64,000 nucleotides of DNA. Source: Paramagnetospirillum magnetotacticum MS-1. Its GTDB lineage: Bacteria > Pseudomonadota > Alphaproteobacteria > Rhodospirillales > Magnetospirillaceae. Every line of letters starts with the position of its first letter. Within the stretch, counting starts at the first letter, position 1. The stretch spans positions 751,501-815,500 of the forward strand of contig NZ_JXSL01000030.1 of the NCBI RefSeq assembly GCF_000829825.1. Direction: 5' to 3'. Positions 35,030 to 43,823 of the stretch are shown here, one piece after another. The position numbers were made by a program, and so were the translations under genes. Below the pieces are notes generated by a model. That model was not told where the DNA came from, did no database searches, and saw only the letters and a list, made by a program, of their open reading frames with translations.

Positions 35030-36748
35030 ATGTCCCCGCGCGTGATAATTCTCGATGAACTGTCGGCCCCATTGCTGGTCTGGCGAACCTGGAGAGGCGA
35101 AACACCGCGGGTACTGCTGGTCGATCCCATCCTGCCGCCGCTGAAACGCCCGTTGGAAAAGCTGCTGGCCTGGGCCAAGGGTCGCGGCGCCGCCGAACTC
35201 ATCGACGACCATCCCGAATGCGCCGCCGAATGGGCCTATCCCAAACTGCTGATGACCACCGATCTCTTCACCATCATCGAACCCTGGCAAAACAGCCATC
35301 ATCGCTTCGATTTGGCCGACGGGGATTCCGATTACGGCTTCGCGGTCAAGCTGTTGGCCACCATGCACACCTATTTCCGCTATTCCTCGGCTTTCCTGCT
35401 TCACCGGCATGCCGCCGACCCGGCGGTCAAGCCCGAGGACCTGGAGATTCCCCCGGAAATCCTCGGCCTGACCCGTGCATGGTACGGACCCGACACCTTG
35501 GCGGGCGTGACCGCGAGATGGCGACCCAATCGCCTGATCAATGTGGCCGTCGCCCTGTTCGGTCTGGCGGCGGCGCTGGTCTTCACCCTCACCCGCCTGC
35601 GCCGCCATGCGCCGCGCGAACCGGTCTTCGTCATGGCCGATCATAACGGCGACTGGCGCGATGACGCCCTTTACGAGGCCTTGGGCCAGGGTGGCGAACT
35701 GGTGGTGGTGATGCGCAACGCCGAGATCCGCAAGGACGCCGCCAAGCGGGGCAAGACTTGGCGTCAATGCCTGCCTGGGGATGGGGTATTCGATCCCGCC
35801 GACGCACTCCAGGCCGCCGCCCAGGCCATCAGGGACAGCTGGGCCATCTGGCGGCGCTGGGGCGTTTTGGCCCCCAGCCTGTACGCCACCGTCGCCTTGC
35901 TGCCCTGGCGGCGGCTGGTGCAGCGCGCCCTGTTCAACCGTTGGCGGCCCCGCTATTTCTGGTCGCGCGACGACTACAACGTCGAGCATGTTCTTCGTCG
36001 TCAGGAACTGCACCGCTTTGGCGCCCAGCAGCACGGCCTCAACCACGCCGCCCAGGGCATCGGCATCGTGGTGCCCCATTTGCGCTGGGTTTCCATGGAT
36101 GTCTATTACACCATCGGCACCGCTTTTCACCGCCATTACCGTGATAGCTGGCCCGCCGACATGGAACTGCGTTCCATCGGCGCCTTCGCCTTCACCCGCG
36201 AATACCTGGCGCGACAGCACCGCAGCTCACGCGATATCCTGATCATGGCCCGCTTCGTCATCGGCAACCCGGAATTCGTCCGCACCGTACGCATGACGGC
36301 CGAGGCCTTTCCCGAGCGCACCATTTTGGTCCAGATCAAGCGCGGCTATCCCCATGACGCCCAGATCGCCGCCTTTATCGAGGAATGCAGTCACGGACTG
36401 GCCAATGTGGTCTATACCACCGAGCCGGTTTACGACCTGATTTCCAGGGCCGACTATGTCATTTCCGATCCCTCGACCATCGTGGTCGAGACCATCCAGT
36501 TGGGCACGCCGGTGCTTAACCTCGATATCATGCCCGATACCAAGACCTCCATCTTCCACGAATTCCCCGGTCTTTGCGTCTCGTCGGCCGAAGAAACCGT
36601 CGCCCAATTGCGGCGCTGGATTTCGGGCGAGGAATCCTACGACCCCAGCCGCTTCTCCGCCCTTGTGGCACTCACCCGCCAGCCCTATTACGATCAGGTC
36701 TGCCAAGGCATGGGCCTGCCGGTGCCGCCGGTCGCCGCTGTGGCGTAG
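35030..36748 (+). CDS. Putative CDP-glycerol-transferase-like or GT-B glycan protein
   Basis: This 572-residue protein has a single hydrophobic segment near residues 170-190 and a C-terminal half that recalls CDP-glycerol glycerophosphotransferase or sialyltransferase-like GT-B domains: a strand ending in FGAQQHGLNHAA, a conserved MARFVIGNP turn, VQIKRGYP, and SDPSTIVVETIQLGTPVLNLD, a phosphate or ribose binding loop with Ser-Thr and Glu. I cannot name the family. The start at ATG 35030 has no clear ribosome site; the frame stays open for 120 nt upstream. It precedes an MBOAT/SGNH pair, and an inner-membrane-associated transfer step on the same glycan is plausible. It shares its general plan with the product at 9830. 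Confidence 0.55.
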   Translation: MSPRVIILDELSAPLLVWRTWRGETPRVLLVDPILPPLKRPLEKLLAWAKGRGAAELIDDHPECAAEWAYPKLLMTTDLFTIIEPWQNSHHRFDLADGDSDYGFAVKLLATMHTYFRYSSAFLLHRHAADPAVKPEDLEIPPEILGLTRAWYGPDTLAGVTARWRPNRLINVAVALFGLAAALVFTLTRLRRHAPREPVFVMADHNGDWRDDALYEALGQGGELVVVMRNAEIRKDAAKRGKTWRQCLPGDGVFDPADALQAAAQAIRDSWAIWRRWGVLAPSLYATVALLPWRRLVQRALFNRWRPRYFWSRDDYNVEHVLRRQELHRFGAQQHGLNHAAQGIGIVVPHLRWVSMDVYYTIGTAFHRHYRDSWPADMELRSIGAFAFTREYLARQHRSSRDILIMARFVIGNPEFVRTVRMTAEAFPERTILVQIKRGYPHDAQIAAFIEECSHGLANVVYTTEPVYDLISRADYVISDPSTIVVETIQLGTPVLNLDIMPDTKTSIFHEFPGLCVSSAEETVAQLRRWISGEESYDPSRFSALVALTRQPYYDQVCQGMGLPVPPVAAVA

Positions 36749-36758
36749 GGAGCTTTGA

Positions 36759-38294
36759 ATGCTGTTCCAATCGACGGTATTCCTGTTCGCCTTTCTGCCG
36801 GTAACCCTGGTGGTGTTCCATGCCGCCATGGCCCTGGCCGGGCGCCGGGCCGCACTGAGCTGGCTGGTCGCGGCCTGTCTGTTCTTTTACGGTTGGTACG
36901 AGCCCCGCAATCTCTACGTCATCATCGTCACCATCGCCGGCAACTACATGATCGGCCAGCGGCTTTTGACGGACAAGTCTAGGGGGCTGCTGGCGCTGGG
37001 CATCAGCCTCAACTTGGCGGCCCTGGCCTATTTCAAGTACACCAACTTCCTGCTGGCCAATCTGGAGGCCCTGTTCGGCGGCCCCCACACCGCCATTTCA
37101 GTCGTGCTGCCCCTGGGCATTTCCTTCATCACCTTCCAGAAGATCGCCTATCTGGTCGATTGTCATTCCGGTCGGGCGAAGAAATGCTCGCTGCTGGATT
37201 ACAGCCTGTTCGTGGTGTTCTTCCCCCAACTGATCGCCGGGCCGATCCTGCATTGGCGCGATCTGGTCCCCCAAAGCGAGCGCCTGCGCTATCGCCCGCA
37301 GCGGGTCTGGGTCGATCTCGCCGTTGGCATCACCATCTTCGCCGTCGGCCTGGGCAAGAAGATCCTGATCGCCGATTCCGTCGGACCCCTGGCCGATCCG
37401 GTCTTCGACGCCGCCGATGGCGGGGCCAAGGTCGCCATGCTCGAAGCCTGGATCGGCGCCCTGGCCTACACAATGCAGATCTATTTCGACTTCTCGGGCT
37501 ATTGCGACATGGCGGTGGGACTGGCGCGGATGTTCGGTCTGGTGCTGCCCATCAATTTCTTTTCACCCTACAAGTCGCGCAGCATCATCGAGTTCTGGCG
37601 GCGCTGGCACATCACCTTGTCATTCTTCCTGCGTGACTATCTCTACATCCCGCTGGGCGGCAATCGCCGGGGCGCTGCCTTCAAATACGCCAATCTGGTG
37701 GTGGTGATGCTCCTGGGCGGATTGTGGCACGGGGCTGGCTGGACCTTCGTGACCTGGGGCGGTATTCACGGGCTGTGCCTGGTGGCGAATCATCTGTGGC
37801 GCGCCCGGGGATTGCGCCTGCCCGGCGGTCTGGCCTGGCCCCTGACCATGCTGGCGGTCCTGCTGGCCTGGGTGCCGTTCCGCGCCGCCAGTCTGTCGGG
37901 GACCGTGGAGATCTGGGCCGCCCTGGCCGGGGTCAACGGGCTGGCCCTGCCCGCCGGTCTGCTGACCCTGTTGGGACCGCTGGGCGAGATATTGCGGCAA
38001 GCGGGTATCACCGTCGGCAGCCAGGCGCTGATCGCCCTGATGGAAGGGGCGGGCGGCTCGGCCTTCGGCTGGCTGGCGGCGGCGGTCATCATCGCCGCCA
38101 CGGCACCCAACGTCTATCAGTGGATCGGTCGCCCGCTTCCGGCGCTGACCTGGACTCCGGCCATGGCCATGGGCCTGCCCGGCTGGTTGCGCTGGAAGCC
38201 AGCCCTGCTATGGTCGGCAGCGCTGGTTCTGCTGACGGCCTGGGCGGTGGATCGCCAGGCCAATACCGTTCAATTCATCTATTTCCAGTTCTGA
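36759..38294 (+). CDS. MBOAT family O-acyltransferase (copy 3)
   Basis: This 511-residue polytopic membrane protein has FDFSGYCDM (244-252), WRRWHITLSFF with H284, RDYLYIPLGGNRRG and WHGAGW with H324. It is close in sequence to copy 2 (both open with MLF-S and share the LGGNRRG block) and longer at the C-terminus by about 30 residues. Its stop shares a base with the SGNH gene start (TGATG). Role: O-acylation of a surface glycan with its partner. Confidence 0.88.
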   Translation: MLFQSTVFLFAFLPVTLVVFHAAMALAGRRAALSWLVAACLFFYGWYEPRNLYVIIVTIAGNYMIGQRLLTDKSRGLLALGISLNLAALAYFKYTNFLLANLEALFGGPHTAISVVLPLGISFITFQKIAYLVDCHSGRAKKCSLLDYSLFVVFFPQLIAGPILHWRDLVPQSERLRYRPQRVWVDLAVGITIFAVGLGKKILIADSVGPLADPVFDAADGGAKVAMLEAWIGALAYTMQIYFDFSGYCDMAVGLARMFGLVLPINFFSPYKSRSIIEFWRRWHITLSFFLRDYLYIPLGGNRRGAAFKYANLVVVMLLGGLWHGAGWTFVTWGGIHGLCLVANHLWRARGLRLPGGLAWPLTMLAVLLAWVPFRAASLSGTVEIWAALAGVNGLALPAGLLTLLGPLGEILRQAGITVGSQALIALMEGAGGSAFGWLAAAVIIAATAPNVYQWIGRPLPALTWTPAMAMGLPGWLRWKPALLWSAALVLLTAWAVDRQANTVQFIYFQF

Positions 38295-39544
38295 TGCGCC
38301 CGCCCTCTCCCGCATATCGCCGCTTCACCTTGTTGTTCGCCGCTGGCTTCGCGGCAGGTTGCCTGCTGCTGCTGGCCAATCTGCTGGTCATGCGCGGCGC
38401 GGGCGAAAACGGGACGCTTGACGCCATGATCGAGCGCCAGCTGGCCGGTCACGGGCTCTACAACGCCTTGGGCCAAAGCCTGGCCGAGTACAAATACGCC
38501 CGCTACCGCGCCGTGCGGCCGGAGGTCGCCGTGTTGGGAACCTCGCGCTCGTTTCCCTACCGCGCCCATTTCTTCACCCGGTCATTCTACAATCTGGGCG
38601 GCCTGATCGTGTCGCCGGCCCAGGCCCTGGCTCTGGCCGACCGGCTGTTGCTGGCGGAAAAGCCCAAGCTGGTCATCCTTAATCTCGATTATTGGAATTT
38701 CCGGCGTGAATTGCCCAATGAGCCCGAGCCCCGGCTGCGCCCCTTCGGCGGCCATGCCGGGCTGGGCGGGGTCAACCGCCTGACCCTGGCGCTGCACCTG
38801 CTCGGCGACGGCCGCATCAGCTGGGCGGAGGCCGTCGCCCTGGCGTCTGGCGCGATCGCAGCCGATGTGGAAGGCGTGCCCCGGATCGGACTCACCGCCG
38901 TCTTGCGTGACCTCGGCTTTGGGCCTGACGGCTCCTATTACAACTTCGGCGCTCTGCCCGCTCTGCTGCGACAAGACCCATCCGAGCGCTCCGCCGAGAT
39001 CGTCGCGGGGATCGATGCCGGAACCTACACTTATGGCGGCACCCTCAACCGTCAGGCCATGCTGGAAACCCATGCCTTCGTCGAGCGCATGCGGGCCGAG
39101 GGCATCCCGGTGATACTGGTGGCTCCGCCAGTTTCCCATGCCGCCATGGCCGCCATGCGCCGCCACCCCCAAGCCTTCGCCTATGTGGAAGCCTGGCGCA
39201 GGGCCATGAGCGAGCAGTTCCCCGGCATTTTTTTCGACTTTCACGATCCCGCCACGGTCTCCCTCGATGATCGGGAGTTCTACGACGCGGTCCATGGTGG
39301 CGAGGTGACCTATATGCGCATGACCCTGGCCATGGCCAGGGCACCGGATAGCCCCCTGGCGGGCATTGCCGACGAAGCCTGGCTGGAATCCAAGATCGCG
39401 GCCCATGCCGGGACCACCACGGTGGCCGACGACCCCCTGGGCCGGGCCTATAACAGGCTGCTGCGGGCGGAATACAATCGCTTCGCCGTCATGGCAACAG
39501 CCCATGACAACACCGTCATTGACCCCACCTCCACGGGCCACTAG
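38294..39544 (+). CDS. SGNH-fold protein, partner of MBOAT copy 3
   Basis: This 416-residue protein has one N-terminal membrane segment (about 12-32), then a periplasmic domain with LGTSRSFPYR, the Ser block, and a late FYDAVHGGEV segment that fits the D-x-x-H block. It is longer than the other three SGNH proteins of the window and about as distant from each of them as from DltD. It is coupled to the MBOAT gene by a 1-nt overlap, so it is very likely its partner in acyl transfer in the periplasm. It ends the operon that starts at 35030; a 72-nt gap follows. Confidence 0.72.
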   Translation: MRPPSPAYRRFTLLFAAGFAAGCLLLLANLLVMRGAGENGTLDAMIERQLAGHGLYNALGQSLAEYKYARYRAVRPEVAVLGTSRSFPYRAHFFTRSFYNLGGLIVSPAQALALADRLLLAEKPKLVILNLDYWNFRRELPNEPEPRLRPFGGHAGLGGVNRLTLALHLLGDGRISWAEAVALASGAIAADVEGVPRIGLTAVLRDLGFGPDGSYYNFGALPALLRQDPSERSAEIVAGIDAGTYTYGGTLNRQAMLETHAFVERMRAEGIPVILVAPPVSHAAMAAMRRHPQAFAYVEAWRRAMSEQFPGIFFDFHDPATVSLDDREFYDAVHGGEVTYMRMTLAMARAPDSPLAGIADEAWLESKIAAHAGTTTVADDPLGRAYNRLLRAEYNRFAVMATAHDNTVIDPTSTGH

Positions 39545-39616
39545 TGTCCGGTTTTCGGAAGAGGCTCGAGTTCCCTTTGGCCTCCGAGTTTGCATTTCAG
39601 GATCGCGGTAGCGCAC

Positions 39617-40627
39617 ATGACAGTGACCCCCACTCATAGCCTGATTACCGGCGGCGCCGGTTTCATCGGCAGCCATCTGGTTGATCGCCTCCTGGCCGAA
39701 GGCCACCGGGTTACCGTTATCGACAATTGCTCAACCGGACGGCCGCAGAATTTGGATCACGTCAAGGGTCATCCGATGTTGTCGGCCCATTGGCTCGACA
39801 TCAACGACCGCGATGCCATCGGACCGCTGTTTCAGGGTGTTGACCGGGTATTCCATCTGGCCGCGCTGGCGGACATCGTGCCATCCATCCAAAACGCCAC
39901 CGACTACCACCACGCCAATGTGGACGGAACCTTCGCGGTGCTGGAGGCGGCGCGCCACGCCGGAGTGAAGCGCTTCATCTACACGGCGTCGTCGTCCTGT
40001 TACGGTATCCCCGACGTCACCCCGACACCGGAAACGGCCGAGATGCGGCCGATGTATCCTTATGCCCTGACCAAGATGGCTGGCGAGTTCTACGCCATGC
40101 ATTGGGCTCAATGTTACGGCCTGCCCGTGGTGTCCTTGCGCCTGTTCAACGTCTATGGCCCACGGTCGCGCACCTCGGGGACCTATGGCGCCGTGTTCGG
40201 GGTGTTCCTGGCCCAGAAGCTGGCGGGCAAGCCCTACACCATCGTCGGCGATGGCAACCAAAGCCGCGACTTCACCTTCGTCACCGATGTGGCCGACGCC
40301 TTCTTCACCGCATCGGAATCCAATCTCACGAATGTGGTCATGAATGTGGGCTCGGGCGGGCATTATAGCGTCAACCGGCTGGTCGAACTGCTGGGCGGCG
40401 ACAAAACCTATATCCCAAAGCGCCCAGGCGAGCCCGACATCACCTTCGCCGATACCACTCGCATCCATGACCTGCTGGGCTGGAAGGCCAAGGTCAGCCT
40501 GGAGGAGGGGGTGAAGATCATCCTGGACAATATCGACTATTGGCGCGAGGCCCCCGTGTGGACGCCCGATTCCATCGCCGATGCCACCAAGGATTGGTTC
40601 AAGTATCTGGGAGCCGATGGCAAATGA
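39617..40627 (+). CDS. NAD-dependent sugar epimerase/dehydratase (UDP-glucose 4-epimerase-like)
   Basis: This 336-residue extended SDR has TGGAGFIG (11-18), the Ser of YTASSSCYG (122-130), and the catalytic pair Y149/K153 in YPYALTK. The sequence also has [13 protein letters not shown], a substrate-binding segment common in 4-epimerases of GlcNAc/GalNAc type. The ATG at 39617 is chosen because the Rossmann motif follows at once. It is the first gene of the 24-kb plus operon and overlaps the next gene by 4 nt. It probably interconverts a sugar nucleotide used in the heptose or glycan path; the exact substrate cannot be read from sequence. Confidence 0.8.
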   Translation: MTVTPTHSLITGGAGFIGSHLVDRLLAEGHRVTVIDNCSTGRPQNLDHVKGHPMLSAHWLDINDRDAIGPLFQGVDRVFHLAALADIVPSIQNATDYHHANVDGTFAVLEAARHAGVKRFIYTASSSCYGIPDVTPTPETAEMRPMYPYALTKMAGEFYAMHWAQCYGLPVVSLRLFNVYGPRSRTSGTYGAVFGVFLAQKLAGKPYTIVGDGNQSRDFTFVTDVADAFFTASESNLTNVVMNVGSGGHYSVNRLVELLGGDKTYIPKRPGEPDITFADTTRIHDLLGWKAKVSLEEGVKIILDNIDYWREAPVWTPDSIADATKDWFKYLGADGK

Positions 40628-42183
40628 GTTCGGCGGAGAACGGCGGCGAGTTTCCGACCGCGCGGGACAAGATCGTCACGCTTGACGCCATGGGCGAGAT
40701 CGTGCGCGAGGCGCGCGAGGCGGGCGAGCAGGTGGTGCTGTGTCATGGCGTCTTCGATCTGCTGCATATGGGCCATGTCCGCCATCTGGAAGCGGCGCGG
40801 CGCGAAGGCACCAAGCTGTGCGTGACGCTGACCGGCGACCGCTTCGTCAATAAGGGGCCGGGGCGCCCCATCTTTCCCGAGGGCCTTCGCGCCGAGATGC
40901 TGGCCGCCTGCCAGTATGTGGATTGGGTGGCCGTCAACCACGCGCCGACCGCCGAGAACGTGCTCGATACCGTGCGCCCGTCGGTCTATGTCAAGGGTTC
41001 CGACTACGAGAACCCGGAAGAGGACATCACCGGCAAGATCCGCGCCGAAAAGGACGCGGTGGAGAAGCACGGCGGCAAGCTGGTGTTCACCAAGGACATC
41101 ACCTTCAGCTCGTCCACCCTGATCAACCGTTACCTCGACGTCTATGATCCGCCGCTCAGAGATTTCCTGGACGAGCTGCGTCAGGAGGACGCTGGCGCCT
41201 CCATCGCCGCCTATCTGGACAAGATCAAGGACTACAAGATCCTGATGGTCGGCGACACCATCATCGACGAATACAATTACGTCGAAGGCATGGAGCGCTC
41301 GTCCAAGGAGCAGTTGGTCGCAACCCTGTTCAAGAGCCGCGAAGTCTTCGCTGGCGGCATCATCGCCACCGCCAACCACGTCGCCGATCTGGTGCGCGAG
41401 GTCGAGGTCGTCACCGTGCTGGGCGAGGACGACACCTGGGAAGATCTGGTGCGCGCCAGCGTCAAACCCAACGTCAAGCTGACCATCCTTTATCGCCCCG
41501 AGGCGCCGACCACCCGCAAGACCCGCTTCATTGAGCCCACCTATGTGCGCAAGCTGTTCGAGGTCTACCACATGGATGACCGGCCCTACGCCGCCGATGT
41601 GGTGGAGCGCCTCGATTCCGTCCTGGCCGAGCGTCTGCCCGAGGCCGACGTGGTCGTGGTGACCGATTTCGGTCACGGCATGCTGACCCCCAGCACCATC
41701 AACCTGCTGCAAGAACGTTCAAAGTTCCTGACGGTCAATACCCAGACCAATGCTGGCAATCTGGGCTTCAATTTCGCCACCAAATACCGGCGAGCCGACT
41801 ATCTGTGCATCGATCACCGCGAGGCCCGCTTCACCACCGCCGACAAGTATTCCGACGTCGCCGTCCTGGTGGGCGAGAAGATTCCGGCCCTGATCGACTG
41901 CGAGAAGCTGATCGTCACCTCCGGCTTCCACGGCTGCCTGTCCTATGAGCGCGGGGGTTCGGTCCAGAGGGTGCCGGCCTTCACCAAACAGGTGGTGGAC
42001 ACGGTCGGCGCCGGCGACGCCTTGCTGGCGGTGACGGCTCCGCTGGTCGCCGCTGGCTGTCCCATGCATCAGGTGGGTTTCGTCGGCAATGCCGCTGGCG
42101 CCATCAAGGTCGGCATCATCGGCCACCGCTCGTCGGTGGACAAGGTCGCCCTCATGAAGTTCATCACCACCCTGCTGAAGTAG
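40624..42183 (+). CDS. HldE-like bifunctional protein in reversed domain order
   Basis: This 519-residue protein is a fusion. Residues about 35-175 form a cytidylyl/adenylyltransferase with the HxGH-type motif in HGVFDLLHMGHVRHL (41-55) and an SSST loop near 162-165; residues about 200-519 form a PfkB-type sugar kinase with an early VGDTIIDEY segment (209-217) and the catalytic GAGD motif at 462-465. E. coli HldE has the kinase first and the transferase second; here the order is reversed. The substrate may be a heptose-1-phosphate or 7-phosphate, or another sugar phosphate. The gene starts in an ATGA overlap with the epimerase and has an ordinary TAG stop just before the next TTG start. Confidence 0.78.
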   Translation: MSSAENGGEFPTARDKIVTLDAMGEIVREAREAGEQVVLCHGVFDLLHMGHVRHLEAARREGTKLCVTLTGDRFVNKGPGRPIFPEGLRAEMLAACQYVDWVAVNHAPTAENVLDTVRPSVYVKGSDYENPEEDITGKIRAEKDAVEKHGGKLVFTKDITFSSSTLINRYLDVYDPPLRDFLDELRQEDAGASIAAYLDKIKDYKILMVGDTIIDEYNYVEGMERSSKEQLVATLFKSREVFAGGIIATANHVADLVREVEVVTVLGEDDTWEDLVRASVKPNVKLTILYRPEAPTTRKTRFIEPTYVRKLFEVYHMDDRPYAADVVERLDSVLAERLPEADVVVVTDFGHGMLTPSTINLLQERSKFLTVNTQTNAGNLGFNFATKYRRADYLCIDHREARFTTADKYSDVAVLVGEKIPALIDCEKLIVTSGFHGCLSYERGGSVQRVPAFTKQVVDTVGAGDALLAVTAPLVAAGCPMHQVGFVGNAAGAIKVGIIGHRSSVDKVALMKFITTLLK

Positions 42184-42186
42184 GAG
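42182..42186 (+). promoter_or_regulatory. Shine-Dalgarno deciding a TTG start at 42194
   Basis: AGGAG lies 7 nt before a TTG at 42194 and partly covers the preceding TAG stop. The next epimerase has its Rossmann glycine motif at residue 11, so no later start is plausible; the strong site makes TTG the best start. Confidence 0.6.
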
Positions 42187-42193
42187 ATCGGCC

Positions 42194-43192
42194 TTGGCCA
42201 AGAAGCTCTGGAATGTCCTGGTCACCGGCGGCGCCGGTTATGTGGGCAGCGAACTGATCCCCGCTCTGATCGCCGAGGGCCACAAGGTCACCGTGCTCGA
42301 CCTCTATCTCTACGGCGAGGTGTTCGAGGATCTGAAGGGCAATGCCAATCTGCGCGAGGTCAAGGGCGACCTGCGCGACATCAAGGTGGTCAAGGACGCG
42401 CTTTCGGGCTGCGACTGCGTCATCCACCTGGCCTGCATCTCCAACGATCCCAGCTACGATCTCGATCCGGCGCTGGGCAAGTCCATCAATCACGACGCCT
42501 TCCTGCCCCTGGTGCGCGCCTCCAAGGCCGCCGGGGTGAAGCGCTTCATCTATGCCTCGTCGTCCTCGGTCTACGGCGTCAAGGATGACCCCGAGGTCCA
42601 CGAGGATCTGAGCCTGGAGCCGCTCACCGACTATTCCAAGTTCAAGGCCCTGTGCGAGCAGGAACTGCTGGCCGAGCGCGCGCCGGGCTTCACCGTCTGC
42701 ACCATCCGTCCCTCCACCGTCTGCGGCTATGGCCGTCGCCAGCGCCTGGACGTGGTGGTCAACATCTTCACCAATCAGGCGGTGAACAACGGCAAGATCC
42801 GCGTCACCGGCGGGCCGCAGAAGCGTCCCAACATCCATATCCAGGACATGGTCCGCGTCTATCAGCACCTGTTGAGCCAAGAAGATTCCGCCATTGACGG
42901 CAAGATCTGGAATGCTGGCGACACCAACTATCCCATCAGCCAGCTGGCCGAGATCGTCCGCAAAGTGGTGGGCGAGCATGTGGAGATCGAGACGGTTCCC
43001 ACCAACGATCCGCGCTCATATCAGGTGTCGGGCCGCAAGATCCGGGAAGAGATCGGCTTCGAGCTGAAATACACCATCGAGGACGCGGTGCGCGGTCTGG
43101 CCGACGCCATGAAGTCGGGCAAGCTCAAGGATCCGCTGAACAATCCCGACTACTTCAATATCAAGTTGATGCAGCAGGTAAAGCTCACTTAA
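42194..43192 (+). CDS. NAD-dependent epimerase/dehydratase, TTG start
   Basis: This 332-residue extended SDR has TGGAGYVG (11-18), a SSSSVYG strand (122-128) and the catalytic Y147/K151 pair in DYSKFK. An IHIQDMVR segment matches the usual substrate-domain start. It differs from the epimerase at 39617 in the C-terminal half, so another substrate is likely. It begins at TTG 42194 with a strong AGGAG site. Its place between a nucleotidyltransferase-kinase fusion and a HAD phosphatase suggests a sugar-nucleotide path step. Confidence 0.8.
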   Translation: MAKKLWNVLVTGGAGYVGSELIPALIAEGHKVTVLDLYLYGEVFEDLKGNANLREVKGDLRDIKVVKDALSGCDCVIHLACISNDPSYDLDPALGKSINHDAFLPLVRASKAAGVKRFIYASSSSVYGVKDDPEVHEDLSLEPLTDYSKFKALCEQELLAERAPGFTVCTIRPSTVCGYGRRQRLDVVVNIFTNQAVNNGKIRVTGGPQKRPNIHIQDMVRVYQHLLSQEDSAIDGKIWNAGDTNYPISQLAEIVRKVVGEHVEIETVPTNDPRSYQVSGRKIREEIGFELKYTIEDAVRGLADAMKSGKLKDPLNNPDYFNIKLMQQVKLT

Positions 43193-43205
43193 GAGGGCGC
43201 GCCAG

Positions 43206-43823
43206 GTGCGCATCGGCCTCGACTTCGACAACACCCTGGCCGGCTACGACCGCGTCTTTCGCGACGCGGCCCTGACGGCGGGGTTCGCCGAGGCCGCCCG
43301 CGCACCCACCAAGAAGGAGGTGCGCGATCTGGTGCGCCTCTCGGCCGAGGGCGACATCGCCTGGCAGCGGCTTCAGGCCGAGGTCTATGCGAGGCGCATG
43401 CCCGAGGCCGAACTGATCGGCGGCGTTGCCGAATTCCTGGCCGAATGCCGCCGCCGCAACTGGACGATCAGCATCGTCAGCCACAAGACCGAAACGGCGC
43501 CCTACGATCCCCTGGGCATCAATCTGCGTGACGCGGCGCTGGACTGGATGGAGGCCAAAGGCTTCTTTTCCGCCACCGGATTCGGTCTCGACCGCGCCGA
43601 CGTTCATTTCCGCGCCACCCGTGCCGAGAAGATCGCCAAGATCGCCGAACTCGATTGTGCCGCCTTCGTCGACGATCTGGAGGAAGTGTTCAACGAGCCG
43701 GGCTTTCCCGAGGGCGTGGCCCGCTACCTCTATCACCCCGGCACGCCGCTGCCCCGTGGCGATTTCCTTCCCTTCAGCGATTGGCAAAGCCTTGGCCGAG
43801 ACCTGCTCCAGCGCCTGGGCTGA
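43206..43823 (+). CDS. HAD family hydrolase
   Basis: This 205-residue protein starts at GTG 43206 with GLDFDNTLAGYD, HAD motif I (nucleophile D6, acid/base D8), and has a Ser in IVSHKTE (motif II) and VDDLEEVF (motif IV). A GAGGG site precedes the start. The cap domain is a small helical insert (about 15-90). It would act in the cytosol on a phosphorylated sugar or polyol. It overlaps the next gene, a kinase-like protein, by up to 68 nt, and follows an epimerase; it may be the phosphatase that goes with the fused kinase-nucleotidyltransferase. Confidence 0.75.
   Translation: MRIGLDFDNTLAGYDRVFRDAALTAGFAEAARAPTKKEVRDLVRLSAEGDIAWQRLQAEVYARRMPEAELIGGVAEFLAECRRRNWTISIVSHKTETAPYDPLGINLRDAALDWMEAKGFFSATGFGLDRADVHFRATRAEKIAKIAELDCAAFVDDLEEVFNEPGFPEGVARYLYHPGTPLPRGDFLPFSDWQSLGRDLLQRLG

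Noticed and set aside
39605-39613. GCGGTAGCG just upstream of the first gene of the 24-kb operon looks like the ops/JUMPstart core of RfaH-dependent polysaccharide operons.
   Set aside because: The same or better match (GGCGGTAGCG) occurs inside coding sequence near 24548 and 56635, and the site is only a few bases before the start codon, not in a leader.
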